Positions 24,220-33,375 of a stretch of DNA of 64,000 bases are shown piece after piece. This DNA comes from an uncultured Clostridia bacterium (GTDB taxonomy: Bacteria; Bacillota; Clostridia; Oscillospirales; Acutalibacteraceae). Location: the NCBI GenBank assembly GCA_947584595.1, contig CANPWP010000001.1:124001-188000 (forward strand). The letters are read 5' to 3'. A model generated the notes under the pieces. The model ran no database searches. It was not told the origin of the DNA and was given only the letters and a program-made list of their open reading frames with translations. Made by a program: the position numbers and the translations under genes. Within the stretch, counting starts at the first letter, position 1. Every line of letters begins with the position of its first letter.

Positions 24220-25296
24220 TTGTTTGAAAGAATCGAGATTTTCGATAAAAGATACAGCGAATTAAACACAAAGCTCTATGACCCGTCTGTAGCGGCAAAT
24301 GCCGATGAATTTCAGAAAATTATGAAAGAAATCAAAGGTATTGAGCCCATAGTTTTAAAATACAGAGAATATAAAAAAGCGCTGGAAACTCAGCAGGACG
24401 CTCTTGAAATTTTAGACGATCCATCGTCAGACGAAGAATTTAAAAAAATGGCGCAGGCCGAGCTTGACGAAGCTAAAACTCAGATAGAAAGCCTGTCTGA
24501 CGAGCTTAAAATACTTCTTCTGCCAAAAGACCCTAACGATGAAAAAAATGTTATTATTGAAATCAGAGGCGGAGCAGGCGGAGAAGAAGCCGCTCTTTTC
24601 TGTTCGGTGCTTTTTAGAATGTACAGTATGTATGCAGAAAGGAAAGGTTTTAAAACTGATGTTGTAAACACAAACGAAACCGAGCTTGGCGGATATAAGG
24701 AAATTTCATTTATGATTGAGGGGGAGGGCGCCTATTCACTGTTAAAATACGAAAGCGGAGTTCACCGTGTACAGCGTGTTCCCGAAACGGAAAGTCAGGG
24801 CAGGATTCACACCTCTACCGTTACTGTTGCAGTTTTGCCGGAGGCAGATGACGTTGAGCTTGAAATCAATCCTGCCGATTTAAAAATTGACACTTTCCGA
24901 AGCAGCGGTGCAGGCGGTCAGCATATTAACAAAACCTCATCTGCAATAAGAATTACACATATTCCAACAGGTACGGTTGTGGAATGTCAGGACGAAAGAA
25001 GTCAGCATAAAAACAAAGACAAAGCATTAAAGGTTTTAAAAAGCAGACTTTTGGACGCAAAGGTTTTAGAACAGCAGGACGCTATCGCATCTGAGAGAAA
25101 ATCTCAGGTTGGTACTGGTGACAGAAGCGAAAGGATAAGAACATATAACTATCCGCAAAGCAGAGTTACAGACCATAGAATAGGTCTTACTTTATATAAA
25201 CTGGAAGAAGTTTTAAACGGTGATTTGGAGCAGATTATTGACCCTCTTATTGCCGCTGACAGAGCTGAAAAGTTAAAAGAAAGTATGGAAAAATAA
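24220..25296 (+). CDS. prfA: Peptide chain release factor 1
   Basis: Terminates translation at UAA/UAG. The 358-residue protein has the stop-codon recognition P-x-T motif (here PET in [15 protein letters not shown] near residue 187) and the catalytic GGQ ([15 protein letters not shown] near 228-242). The start is TTG at 24220, 10 nt after AGAGGAAG. No PrmC gene is adjacent, although sua5 and coaE follow directly. Confidence 0.96.
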   Translation: MFERIEIFDKRYSELNTKLYDPSVAANADEFQKIMKEIKGIEPIVLKYREYKKALETQQDALEILDDPSSDEEFKKMAQAELDEAKTQIESLSDELKILLLPKDPNDEKNVIIEIRGGAGGEEAALFCSVLFRMYSMYAERKGFKTDVVNTNETELGGYKEISFMIEGEGAYSLLKYESGVHRVQRVPETESQGRIHTSTVTVAVLPEADDVELEINPADLKIDTFRSSGAGGQHINKTSSAIRITHIPTGTVVECQDERSQHKNKDKALKVLKSRLLDAKVLEQQDAIASERKSQVGTGDRSERIRTYNYPQSRVTDHRIGLTLYKLEEVLNGDLEQIIDPLIAADRAEKLKESMEK

Positions 25297-25300
25297 AATT

Positions 25301-26335
25301 ATGAAAACCTTACTTTTAAAAGACAATGAACAAGATATATTAAAAGCCGCCGAAATATTAAAAAACGGCGGTCTTGTAGGTATGCCTACGGAAACTGTTT
25401 ACGGACTGGGTGCAAATGCATTAAATCCTCAGGCAGTTGCAAATATTTTTAAGGCAAAAGGCAGACCTATGGATAATCCTCTTATTGTTCACATAAGCTG
25501 TTTTGAGGATATTGAAAAATTCAGCCTTGCATCAAAAATACCTGAAAAAGCTAAACTTCTGGCAAAAAATTTCTGGCCGGGTCCTTTAACTGTTATTTTA
25601 AAAAAAGGCAGTTTGGTTCCAGATGAAGTAAGCGCAGGACTTGATACGGTTGCTATAAGATATCCAAGCCACAAAACAGCAAATAAACTGATAAAAACGG
25701 CTGAACTTCCAATAGCCGCACCCTCCGCTAATTTATCAGGAAGTCCGAGTCCCACAACAGCACAGCACGTTTTAAACGATTTAAACGGTAAAATCGACGC
25801 TGTAATTGACGGAGGTGTATGTGATGTAGGACTTGAAAGTACTGTTATTACACTTGCACAAGAAAAGCCAAAACTGTTACGACCGGGCGGAATTACTCTT
25901 GAAATGCTTGAAAGCGTTATAGGTGAAGTTTTAGTTGACAGTGCTGTTTTAAACAAACTTGAAGATAATCAAAAACCCGCAAGTCCGGGAATGAAATATA
26001 AGCATTACGCTCCAAAGGCAAATGTTATTATTTTAAAAGCAAGCGATGTTAATTTTATTAATTTTATCAACTCCAATAAATCAATAAACGTTGCCGCTAT
26101 TTGCTATGATGAAGACGTAAAAATTTTGAACGTCAAAACATATTCATTGGGCAAAAAAAATGATTTGGAAAAACACGCCCATAACCTTTTTGAAATATTA
26201 AGAGAAATAGATTCAGACAAAACAATAAAAACGGTTTACAGCAGATGTCCCGAAACCAAGGGAATGGGAATGGCTGTTTACAACCGTTTGATAAGAGCGG
26301 CAGGATTTGAGGTGAAAGACCTTGAGAAATTATAA
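25301..26335 (+). CDS. sua5: L-threonylcarbamoyladenylate synthase (Sua5 type)
   Basis: Makes threonylcarbamoyl-AMP for the universal t6A37 tRNA modification. The 344-residue protein has the YrdC/Sua5 core (residues ~5-200: GGLVGMPTETVYGLGANA, KAKGRPMDNPLIVH, PAPSANLSGSPSPTTA-like IAAPSANLSGSPSPT) and the extra C-terminal Sua5 domain (from SPGMKYKHYAPKA, ~residue 227, to the end), so it is the long form. It lies 4 nt after prfA and overlaps coaE by 14 nt. Confidence 0.93.
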   Translation: MKTLLLKDNEQDILKAAEILKNGGLVGMPTETVYGLGANALNPQAVANIFKAKGRPMDNPLIVHISCFEDIEKFSLASKIPEKAKLLAKNFWPGPLTVILKKGSLVPDEVSAGLDTVAIRYPSHKTANKLIKTAELPIAAPSANLSGSPSPTTAQHVLNDLNGKIDAVIDGGVCDVGLESTVITLAQEKPKLLRPGGITLEMLESVIGEVLVDSAVLNKLEDNQKPASPGMKYKHYAPKANVIILKASDVNFINFINSNKSINVAAICYDEDVKILNVKTYSLGKKNDLEKHAHNLFEILREIDSDKTIKTVYSRCPETKGMGMAVYNRLIRAAGFEVKDLEKL

Positions 26336-26921
26336 AATTATCGGCTTAACAGGGCCTACAGGTTCAGGCAAAAGTGAGGTAGCTAAATATTTTGAAAAAA
26401 ACGGCTATAAAATAATTGACGCTGATAAAATTGCAAGAGAAGTTACTTTAAGGGGAAGTCCCTGTCTTAAAACTCTTTCTGCCGTATTCGGGGAAGAAAT
26501 TTTAAATGAAGATAATTCCCTGAACAGAAAAGCATTAGCTCGTATCGCCTTTTCCTCAAAGGAAAACACTCAGCTTTTAAATGATATCACCCATCCTTTT
26601 GTTTATCTTAAGGTTATGAAAATCATTAATGAATATATAGCAAACGGAAATACTAAAATTATATATGACGCTCCGCTCCTTTTTGAAAGCAGCGGTGAGC
26701 TTTTGTGCGACTATGTTATTTCCGTTTTATGCTCAAGGGAACAACGTATTAAGAGAATTATGAAGCGTGACAATATATCATCAGAACAGGCAGGTTTAAG
26801 AATAAACGCTCAACATTCCGATGATTTTTATAAAAATAAATCTGATTTTTGCATTGATAATAATTCTGATTTAGAAAATTTATATATTAATGCTGATAAA
26901 ATTTTAAAGGAAATCAGTTAA
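26322..26921 (+). CDS. coaE: Dephospho-CoA kinase
   Basis: Last step of coenzyme A synthesis. The 199-residue protein has the P-loop GLTGPTGSGKSEVAKYF near residues 7-23, DADKIAREV near 32-40 and the lid/substrate motif RIMKRDN near 145. It starts at TTG (26322) within the end of sua5, 7-8 nt after GAGGTGAAA. It is followed 15 nt later by the transglycosylase gene. Confidence 0.95.
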   Translation: MRNYKIIGLTGPTGSGKSEVAKYFEKNGYKIIDADKIAREVTLRGSPCLKTLSAVFGEEILNEDNSLNRKALARIAFSSKENTQLLNDITHPFVYLKVMKIINEYIANGNTKIIYDAPLLFESSGELLCDYVISVLCSREQRIKRIMKRDNISSEQAGLRINAQHSDDFYKNKSDFCIDNNSDLENLYINADKILKEIS

Positions 26922-26936
26922 CTCAGGAGGTGCTTC

Positions 26937-27554
26937 GTGACAACTTCAAGACGTTCTCCCGTAAAAAGAAAAAAATCCAATCCTTTTTTAAAATTTGTTT
27001 ATTTCATTCTTGCTATATCGGTATCAGTTCTTTTAATCTGGGGAGCAATCCAGCTTCTCTCGGGCACAAAAGAAAAAGTAATTGACTCTATGTATCCCAT
27101 TAAATATGAGGAATATGTAGATAAAGCCGCCAGAGATTATAATATGGACAAAGCTTTGATTTACGGTGTTATAAGGACTGAAAGCGGTTTTGATCCCGAT
27201 GCAGAGTCTACTGCCGGTGCATTAGGGCTTATGCAGATTATGCCCGAATCATTTCAATGGCTGCAAACCATAAGAGGTGTTGAAGGCAAATATACAAACA
27301 AGGACCTCTATAACCCTGAAATAAATATAGATTACGGTGTTTATCTGCTGAGATATTTTTACGACAGATACGGCACAGAACAAACGGCAGTTGCCGCATA
27401 TAATGCAGGCTTTGTAGTAGGAGATTGGCTCTCAAATTCTAAATACAGCGATGACGGCATAGTTCTTGATTACATACCTTACCCTGAAACCTCAGCATAT
27501 GTTGACAAGGTATTATCTGCAAAAGATAAGTATAATGAACTTTATTTTAATTAA
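26937..27554 (+). CDS. Membrane-anchored lytic transglycosylase (SLT family)
   Basis: Cleaves peptidoglycan glycan strands to 1,6-anhydromuropeptides. The 205-residue protein starts at GTG after AGGAGGTG, has a basic N-terminus and one membrane helix (about residues 20-42), then an SLT/goose-lysozyme-type domain with catalytic Glu in GVIRTESGFDPDAES near residue 82, GALGLMQIMPE near 97 and VAAYNAG near 156. This is a compact Slt-domain protein like those in many clostridia. Confidence 0.92.
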   Translation: MTTSRRSPVKRKKSNPFLKFVYFILAISVSVLLIWGAIQLLSGTKEKVIDSMYPIKYEEYVDKAARDYNMDKALIYGVIRTESGFDPDAESTAGALGLMQIMPESFQWLQTIRGVEGKYTNKDLYNPEINIDYGVYLLRYFYDRYGTEQTAVAAYNAGFVVGDWLSNSKYSDDGIVLDYIPYPETSAYVDKVLSAKDKYNELYFN

Positions 27555-27593
27555 AATAAAGTTATATGAATTTTATTTGGAGGATAAATAATT

Positions 27594-29009
27594 ATGGCGA
27601 ACCAAAAAGATGAAAAATCAAAAACTGCTGAATTAAAAGAAAAAATTTTCCTGAAAAAGGATAGAGGAATTAAAACAGTTTCTCAGGAAGAAATCAAAAA
27701 AGCTGATGAATTCTGTAAGGGATATGTTGAGTTTCTTGATAAATCTCCTATGGAAAGAGAAGCGGTCAGATATTCTGTCGCACTTGCAAAAAAAGCAGGC
27801 TTTGAGGAATTTGAGCAGGATAAAAAATACAACCCCGGCGATAAGATTTATTACATTAACAGAGATAAAGCGTTAGCACTCGCTGTTATCGGAAAAAATG
27901 GGGTTAAAAACGGTGCAAAACTTGCTATTGCTCATATTGATTCACCGAGAATCGACCTTAAGCAAAATCCTCTTTATGAGCAGAATAACCTTGCTCTTTT
28001 TAAAACTCATTATTACGGAGGTCTTAAAAAATATCAGTGGACAGCTATCCCCCTTACACTTCACGGAACTGTTGTTAAGCTTGACGGAACAAAGGTCGAT
28101 ATCTGCTTAGGCGATAACGAAGATGAACCTTGCTTCTGCATTACCGATTTGCTTCCGCACCTTGCTCAGGAGCAAAGCCAAAAAACAATGGCAAAGGCTT
28201 TTACGGGAGAAGATTTAAATGTTCTCGTAGGCTCACGTCCATATGTAACGGAAGATGAAGAAAGCGACCTTGTTAAACTGAATGTTATGAATATTCTCAA
28301 TGAAAAATACGGCATTACCGAGGGAGATTTTATTTCTGCTGAGCTTTGCCTTATTCCGTCGTTTAAAACAAGGGATATCGGTTTTGACAGAAGTATGATA
28401 GGCGGATACGGTCACGATGATAAGGTTTGCGCATATCCTGCACTTATGGCTGCATTAGACGCTGAAGTCCCCGAAAACACCTGTATTACCTATCTTACCG
28501 ACAAAGAAGAGATCGGCAGCGATGGCAACACGGGTATGCAAAGCGACTTCTTAAGATATTTTATTAATGATCTTGCAAAGGTTGACGGAATTGAGGGATA
28601 CCGTGCAATTTCTCAGAGTAAATGCCTGTCTGCTGATGTAAATGCCGCTTTCGATCCAACTTATTCCTCTGTTTATGAAGCTAATAACAGCTCTTATCTT
28701 AATAAAGGCGTAATTATTTCAAAATATACAGGCCACGGCGGAAAGTACGATACATCCGACGCTTCAGCTGAGTATATGGGCGAAATCCGCACGCTGCTTG
28801 AAAAGAATAATGTTCTCTGGCAAACAGGAGAGCTTGGTAAGGTTGACCAAGGCGGCGGCGGAACAATCGCAAAATACGTTGCAAATATGAACGTTGATGT
28901 GGTGGATTTAGGCGTACCTGTATTATCAATGCACGCCCCCTTTGAAATTGTATCAAAATTAGATGTATATATGGCATACAGAGCATTTTATGCATTTTTT
29001 ATGGATTAA
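27594..29009 (+). CDS. M18-family metallo-aminopeptidase
   Basis: Cytoplasmic zinc aminopeptidase of the aspartyl-aminopeptidase/aminopeptidase I family. The 471-residue protein has the zinc ligands and catalytic residues in IAHIDSPRIDL near residue 111, GGYGHDDKVCAYPAL near 267, TDKEEIGSDGNTG near 301 and PVLSMHAPFE near 445. The ATG follows TGGAGGATAAATAATT. Substrate preference (acidic or broad) is not evident from sequence. Next comes tRNA-Arg. Confidence 0.92.
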   Translation: MANQKDEKSKTAELKEKIFLKKDRGIKTVSQEEIKKADEFCKGYVEFLDKSPMEREAVRYSVALAKKAGFEEFEQDKKYNPGDKIYYINRDKALALAVIGKNGVKNGAKLAIAHIDSPRIDLKQNPLYEQNNLALFKTHYYGGLKKYQWTAIPLTLHGTVVKLDGTKVDICLGDNEDEPCFCITDLLPHLAQEQSQKTMAKAFTGEDLNVLVGSRPYVTEDEESDLVKLNVMNILNEKYGITEGDFISAELCLIPSFKTRDIGFDRSMIGGYGHDDKVCAYPALMAALDAEVPENTCITYLTDKEEIGSDGNTGMQSDFLRYFINDLAKVDGIEGYRAISQSKCLSADVNAAFDPTYSSVYEANNSSYLNKGVIISKYTGHGGKYDTSDASAEYMGEIRTLLEKNNVLWQTGELGKVDQGGGGTIAKYVANMNVDVVDLGVPVLSMHAPFEIVSKLDVYMAYRAFYAFFMD

Positions 29010-29066
29010 AATAATTATAATATACTTTAAAATTTACCAATGAACCATAATTTATAAAAATTTTAC

Positions 29067-29095
29067 TTGCAATTGCAAATTAAATGTGATAAAAT
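29067..29095 (+). promoter_or_regulatory. Promoter for tRNA-Arg
   Basis: TTGCAA (29067-29072), 17-nt spacer, TAAAAT (29090-29095), 28 nt before the tRNA 5' end. Confidence 0.7.
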
Positions 29096-29123
29096 AGTCA
29101 AGCGGTTTTAAAAAACCGCATAT

Positions 29124-29200
29124 GCGCTGATAGCTCAGCTGGATAGAGTGACTGGCTACGAACCAGTAGGTCGGGGGTTCGAGTCCCTTTCAGCGCGCCA
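29124..29200 (+). tRNA. tRNA-Arg (anticodon ACG)
   Basis: A 77-nt cloverleaf: acceptor GCGCTGA pairs with TCAGCGC, D-arm GCTC...GAGT region, anticodon stem ACTGG/CCAGT around CTACGAA giving anticodon ACG (read as ICG), T-arm around TTCGAGT, discriminator G, and CCA encoded in the DNA. Own promoter and terminator. Confidence 0.97.
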
Positions 29201-29236
29201 AACAAGACAGGGTCATATCCTGTCTTGTTTTTTTAC
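29201..29236 (+). terminator. Terminator of tRNA-Arg
   Basis: AACAAGACAGG pairs with CCTGTCTTGTT around a short loop, followed by a run of T8, directly after the tRNA. Confidence 0.9.
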
Positions 29237-29242
29237 TTTATA

Positions 29243-29331
29243 GGAAACTGCTCGGTAACAATCGGGCATGAAAGAACATTTAAATATGGTGCTGTCTGCT
29301 CGGATATATGCAGCCCACCGGCTGCTTTTTT
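29243..29331. repeat. Dispersed repeat, family 2, copy 2 (reverse strand)
   Basis: Read on the minus strand it starts AAAAAGCAGCCGGTGGGCTGC, contains CCGAGCAGACAGCACCATAT and TTCATGCCCGATTG, and ends CCGAGCAGTTTCC. It is the closest match to copy 3 at 51871. The first part folds as GCAGCC/GGCTGC. It occupies part of the gap between tRNA-Arg and the lipoprotein gene; the rest of that gap (29332-29539) is plain A+T-rich sequence. Confidence 0.85.
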
Positions 29332-29539
29332 ATTTAAGCCTGAAAAGGAATGAAACGAGTGTAAGCGTGACAATGCACTCAATTCTCACATATAAGATTT
29401 TATTTACAATAGACTTTTATTTCTGCGTTAAACACAGGATGTAAAATAATATAATAAATAATTGTAAATTTAGATATTGTTGACATTTTTGTCATTTTGA
29501 GTATTATATAATTAAAGATAATAGTTTAAGCTAAGAAAT

Positions 29540-29625
29540 ATTACCATTATCATCTGTTACTGCGAATAACAGAATTTTAAAAGAATTGGTGCAGGATTTT
29601 TCACTCCTTATTTTAGAATAAGGAG
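29540..29625 (+). promoter_or_regulatory. Candidate structured 5' leader element with sequestered ribosome binding site
   Basis: ATTACC, then hairpin TCTGTTA-CTGCGAA-TAACAGA, then GAATTGGTG...TTTCACTCC, then a perfect 9-bp hairpin (CTCCTTATT 29604-29612, loop TTAG, AATAAGGAG 29617-29625) that buries the AAGGAG of the lipoprotein gene. A related element with compensating base changes follows the gene at 30314-30379. This layout is like a cis-acting RNA switch; no known class is recognised. Confidence 0.55.
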
Positions 29626-29632
29626 ACAAATT

Positions 29633-30307
29633 ATGAAAAATACCAATAAACTTAACCACATTAAAATCTTAGCAATAGTTTCTTTACTTATTATTACAAT
29701 AACATCAGGTTTACTGATTAGCGGATGCAGTCAGTCCAATTTTGAAGATTTAGAAACAACTTCTGAAACAATACAAAAGGTTTTTGCAACAGAGGCTGAA
29801 ACAGAAGAACCTGCAACCGAAGAAGTTACTGATGAAATTACCGAAGAACCGACCACGGAAGAACTGACCGAGAAACCTACTGAGAAACCTACCGAGAAAG
29901 CAACCGAGAAAGCAACCGAAAAAGATACTAAACAATCAACTAAGAAATCAACCCAAAAACCTACTGAACAGCAAACCAAAAAGCCAACTGAAAAACCAAC
30001 AAAAAAGGCTACAGATGCTCCTGCCGAACCTATACAGGATTTAGAAGTAATTTCTGTTTCAAGTCCCGTATCTCCTGGAGAATATGCTGATATAACTGTT
30101 CAAGGCAAACCAAATACCGACTATTCAATAACAGTTTATTACAATAGCGGTCCAAGTACAGCTAAAGGCTTATACACAAAAACTTCAGACAGTGTCGGTA
30201 CTGTCAGCTGGGAATGGAAAGTAGGAACAAGAACAAGTTCAGGTACATATACGATTAGTATTTCCGGTGGTGGACAAAGCACCTCTACCACATTTACTGT
30301 CTTATAA
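29633..30307 (+). CDS. Secreted lipoprotein with Thr/Glu/Lys/Pro-rich stalk
   Basis: A 224-residue exported lipoprotein. Signal peptide with membrane stretch at residues 11-31 and lipobox LLISGC, lipidated Cys at about residue 32. Residues ~40-138 form a low-complexity stalk of TEEP/TEKP/TEKA/TKKP units, likely spanning the wall. The C-terminal ~85 residues (DLEVISVSSPVSPGEYADITVQG ... GTYTISISGGG) look like a beta-sandwich domain with the ends typical of surface-exposed modules. No enzymatic motif is seen. Flanked by related structured elements at 29540 and 30314. Confidence 0.85.
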   Translation: MKNTNKLNHIKILAIVSLLIITITSGLLISGCSQSNFEDLETTSETIQKVFATEAETEEPATEEVTDEITEEPTTEELTEKPTEKPTEKATEKATEKDTKQSTKKSTQKPTEQQTKKPTEKPTKKATDAPAEPIQDLEVISVSSPVSPGEYADITVQGKPNTDYSITVYYNSGPSTAKGLYTKTSDSVGTVSWEWKVGTRTSSGTYTISISGGGQSTSTTFTVL

Positions 30308-30313
30308 TTAAAA

Positions 30314-30379
30314 ATTACCGTCCGCTACTGCGAACAGCGGACGGTAAAAAAAGAACTGGCGTGAATAAAATTCACTCCT
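30314..30379 (+). promoter_or_regulatory. Second copy of the structured element, downstream of the lipoprotein gene
   Basis: ATTACCG, a perfect 12-bp stem (TTACCGTCCGCT paired with AGCGGACGGTAA) with loop ACTGCGAAC, then AAAAAAAGAACTGGC and a hairpin GTGAAT-AAA-ATTCAC ending TCACTCCT. It may act as terminator of the lipoprotein gene. Shares its loop and order with 29540-29609 but two stem pairs differ in a compensating way. It is not followed by a ribosome binding site. The remaining gap to proB holds only the proB promoter. Confidence 0.55.
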
Positions 30380-30535
30380 CGTAAATTATAATACATTATT
30401 CTGCAAAAATTGTCAAATATAAAAATAAATTTTATTAAATTCACCTTGCATCTTAATATACAAGGTGGTATTTTTATGCTAAAATAAGATATTTTTGCTT
30501 TTATTCTATAAAAATATTAACCGTATATTTAGATA

Positions 30536-30564
30536 TTCACATTTTGAATATTATGTGTTATACT
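30536..30564 (+). promoter_or_regulatory. Promoter for proB-proA
   Basis: TTCACA (30536-30541), 17-nt spacer, TATACT (30559-30564), about 35 nt before the proB ATG. Confidence 0.5.
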
Positions 30565-30599
30565 GTATAAGTATATTTATTTAAAAATGAAGTGATTAA

Positions 30600-31385
30600 A
30601 TGATTAATAATAAAATTGTTGTAAAAGTCGGTACATCAACACTGACTTATGAAAACGGAAAAATAAATTACAGAAGAATTGAACATCTTTGCAAGGTGCT
30701 TGCTGATTTGGAAAATCAAGGCAACAAAATTGTGCTTGTTTCATCGGGTGCAATCGGAATCGGAGTAGGTAAGCTGGGGTTGAAATCCCGACCAACAGAA
30801 ACTAAAGAAAAACAGGCATTAGCGGCAGTCGGACAATGCGAGCTTATGTTTATGTATGATAAAATATTCGGAGAATACAATCATACGGTAGCACAGATTC
30901 TCCTTACAAAATATGATGTTGAAACTGTACAGAAGCGTCAGAATATACTTAATTCAATGGAAACGCTTTTTGATATGGATATTATTCCCATTATCAACGA
31001 AAACGATACAGTTGCAATTGATGAGCTTGAAGGCGCAAACATAGGCGATAACGATATGCTTTCCGCTATAGTTGCAAAACTTATTTCTGCCGATAAGCTG
31101 ATCATTTTAACCGATATTGACGGTCTCTACAATAAAAACCCAAAAACCTGTCCTGACGCTAAAAAAATTGATATAGTTGAGGAAATCACAGATGAAATTT
31201 TCTCAATGGCAAGAGGCACAGGCTCAAACCGAGGAACAGGCGGAATGATTACAAAGCTGTCTGCCGCATCATATGCAAATGGGTCAGGGATTGACTGTTA
31301 TGTAGTAAACGGTGAAAATCCTTCTGTTTTATATGACATTACAGAGGGACAAAATAAAGGTACATTATTTAAAAGCAAGGTGTAA
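30600..31385 (+). CDS. proB: Glutamate 5-kinase
   Basis: First step of proline synthesis. The 261-residue protein has the amino-acid kinase fold: KIVVKVGTSTLT near residue 4, VLVSSGAIGIGVGKLG near 45, NENDTVAIDE near 137 and ILTDIDGLYNKNP near 171. It is the short type, without the C-terminal PUA domain of the E. coli enzyme. The start ATG follows GAAGTGAT. proA is 3 nt downstream. Confidence 0.96.
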   Translation: MINNKIVVKVGTSTLTYENGKINYRRIEHLCKVLADLENQGNKIVLVSSGAIGIGVGKLGLKSRPTETKEKQALAAVGQCELMFMYDKIFGEYNHTVAQILLTKYDVETVQKRQNILNSMETLFDMDIIPIINENDTVAIDELEGANIGDNDMLSAIVAKLISADKLIILTDIDGLYNKNPKTCPDAKKIDIVEEITDEIFSMARGTGSNRGTGGMITKLSAASYANGSGIDCYVVNGENPSVLYDITEGQNKGTLFKSKV

Positions 31386-31388
31386 AAT

Positions 31389-32633
31389 ATGACTGTTATT
31401 GAAAATATGGGCAAAAACGCAAAGGAAGCCTCAAGAGTTTTAGCGGTTGCAGGCGTATTAAAAAATAAAGCATTGCAGGCTATTGCAAACGCTTTAATTG
31501 AAAATTCGGATAAAATTGTAAAGGCTAATAATATAGACTTGGAAAACGGCAAAAACGCAGGATTAACCGACTCACTGCTCGACAGATTAAAGTTAGGCAG
31601 CGACAGAATCAAATCTATGGCTGAAGGTGTAAAAAAGGTTACGTCTATTGCAGACCCTATTGGTACTGTAGTAAGCGGATACAAAACTGATAACGGAATG
31701 GAAATTACAAAGGTAAAGGTTCCAATGGGAGTTATCGGCATCATTTACGAAGCACGCCCCAATGTAACGGCAGACGCCGCCGCACTTTGTTTAAAGGCAG
31801 GAAATGCAGTTATTTTAAGAGGCGGAAAAGAAGCAATAAATTCAAACAAAGCAATTGCAGAGATTATGAGAAATGCAGTGGAGCAGTCGGGGCTTCCGAA
31901 AGACAGTATTCAGCTGATTGTCGACACGACTCGTCAAAGTTCATTTGAACTTATGAACTTGACCGATTATCTTGATGTCTTAATCCCCCGAGGCGGTGCA
32001 GGACTTATTAAGGCAGTTGTAGAAAACGCAAAAGTTCCTGTTATTGAAACGGGAGTAGGAAACTGCCACGTTTATGTTGACGAAAGCGCAGATATTAAAA
32101 TGGCGGCTGATATTATTTACAATGCAAAAACCTCACGTCCGTCAGTTTGCAACGCTATTGAAACAATTCTTATTAACAAAAATATAGCAAAAGAAGCCTT
32201 ACCTGTAATAAAGGCAAGGCTTGATGATAAAAATGTAGAAATAAGAGGATGTGAAATCACAAGAGAAATTCTCGGCAGCGATATTGTTCCTGCAAGCGAT
32301 GAAGATTACAAAACAGAATTTCTTGATTATATAATTGCCTGTAAGGTAGTTGAAGATATTGACAGTGCAATTGAGCATATTTCAAAATACAGCAGTGGTC
32401 ACAGCGAATGTATTGTTACCGAAAATTATGAAAATGCAAACAATTTTACATCAGCCGTTGATTCAGCCGCAGTATATGTAAATGCTTCCACAAGATTTAC
32501 CGACGGCGGAGAATTCGGGCTTGGTGCTGAAATCGGAATATCCACTCAAAAGCTCCACGCAAGAGGACCGATGGGGGTTAATGAGCTTACAAGCACAAAG
32601 TTCATTATCCGTGGAAACGGACAAATCAGATAA
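31389..32633 (+). CDS. proA: Glutamate-5-semialdehyde dehydrogenase (gamma-glutamyl phosphate reductase)
   Basis: Second step of proline synthesis. The 414-residue protein has the aldehyde-dehydrogenase fold with the catalytic Cys in SRPSVCNAIETIL near residue 256, and the family motifs VPMGVIGIIYEARPNVT near 111 and LILRGGKEAINSN-like AVILRGGKEAINSN near 138, with FTDGGEFGLGAEIGIST near 370. Three nt after proB. Its end overlaps the convergent gene at 32626 by 8 nt. Confidence 0.96.
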   Translation: MTVIENMGKNAKEASRVLAVAGVLKNKALQAIANALIENSDKIVKANNIDLENGKNAGLTDSLLDRLKLGSDRIKSMAEGVKKVTSIADPIGTVVSGYKTDNGMEITKVKVPMGVIGIIYEARPNVTADAAALCLKAGNAVILRGGKEAINSNKAIAEIMRNAVEQSGLPKDSIQLIVDTTRQSSFELMNLTDYLDVLIPRGGAGLIKAVVENAKVPVIETGVGNCHVYVDESADIKMAADIIYNAKTSRPSVCNAIETILINKNIAKEALPVIKARLDDKNVEIRGCEITREILGSDIVPASDEDYKTEFLDYIIACKVVEDIDSAIEHISKYSSGHSECIVTENYENANNFTSAVDSAAVYVNASTRFTDGGEFGLGAEIGISTQKLHARGPMGVNELTSTKFIIRGNGQIR

Positions 32634-32997
32634 GCAGATAAATAAGTGCCAAAAGCAGGTTTTGGTTTGCCTCGTCCCCTGCAAGAAGAACAATTAAAAG
32701 GAGTATTAAATTCTGCTCTTTATCTTTCAGCAAAACATCTATGGGACTTTTATTTTTCCTTTCTATATTATTCCTGTCCGATGTTTCAAAAGGTACTTTA
32801 TTTTTAAATTCTATATCCTGAGAGATTTTAGTTTCCTCAGTGTGTTCCTCTAAGATTTCCTGAGGTTTAGGCGGATTTTGTGTTCGCTGGGGATTATGCA
32901 CATTTTGTGTTCGCTGAGGTCTGCTTTGATTTACTCTTGACTGCATAGCCTGCACACGTCTCATTGCTTCCTGCTGCATAGGATCTATTGTCGGCAT
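32626..32997 (-). CDS. Small protein of unknown function, Pro/Gln-rich with hydrophobic C-terminus
   Basis: 123 residues: N-terminal IDPMQQEAMRRVQAMQSRV, a middle with RTQN/PQRTQN repeats and acidic stretches, and a Leu-rich last 35 residues (LILLLIVLLAGDEANQN, LLLALIYLL) that could be one or two membrane-inserting helices. A clear GGAGGT site precedes the ATG. Last of three tandem small genes with no recognised family. Conservation could not be tested. Confidence 0.65.
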   Translation of the reverse strand: MPTIDPMQQEAMRRVQAMQSRVNQSRPQRTQNVHNPQRTQNPPKPQEILEEHTEETKISQDIEFKNKVPFETSDRNNIERKNKSPIDVLLKDKEQNLILLLIVLLAGDEANQNLLLALIYLLI

Positions 32998-33007
32998 AGC
33001 TTACCTC

Positions 33008-33373
33008 CTAAAACAACCCGCCGTTTTTTAACAGCGGAAGAACTTTCATAAATTGTAACATCCTTTTTGCATCATCAAGTTTTCTTCTTTTTTCTTCACT
33101 TAAAAACGGGCGCAATGCCATTAAAAGTCTTGTAGTTTCATCTTCCTGTTTTACCATATTTATAATAGGCATTATTTTTGTAATGCTTGAAAGTGCGTCA
33201 TTTCCTAAAAGTGATGATAAATCATTTTGAGGCACTTCAGGTAACTTGGGCTTTTCTTCGCTTACATTAATATTATTATTTGTAAGTCCCAGCTGTTCTC
33301 CAAGACTTTGAACCTGTTTGAGTGCCTCTGGGTCAGACATTATCTGACTTATTGCATTTTGTATATCGTCCAT
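33008..33373 (-). CDS. Small helical protein of unknown function
   Basis: 121 residues, mostly predicted helix: DDIQNAISQIMSDPEALKQV, LSSLLGNDALSSITKIM, then a basic stretch KRRKLDDAKRMLQFMKVLPLL. Pattern resembles clostridial small proteins with repeated 'NDPEALK' helices. It starts 2 nt after the neighbouring gene's stop and has no clear ribosome binding site, so it is probably translated by coupling. Middle of a three-gene cluster. Confidence 0.7.
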   Translation of the reverse strand: MDDIQNAISQIMSDPEALKQVQSLGEQLGLTNNNINVSEEKPKLPEVPQNDLSSLLGNDALSSITKIMPIINMVKQEDETTRLLMALRPFLSEEKRRKLDDAKRMLQFMKVLPLLKNGGLF

Positions 33374-33375
33374 AA

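Noticed and set aside
29731-29979. Val/Ser/Phe-rich frame on the minus strand inside the lipoprotein gene
   Set aside because: It is the shadow of the Thr/Glu/Lys stalk, with no start signal.
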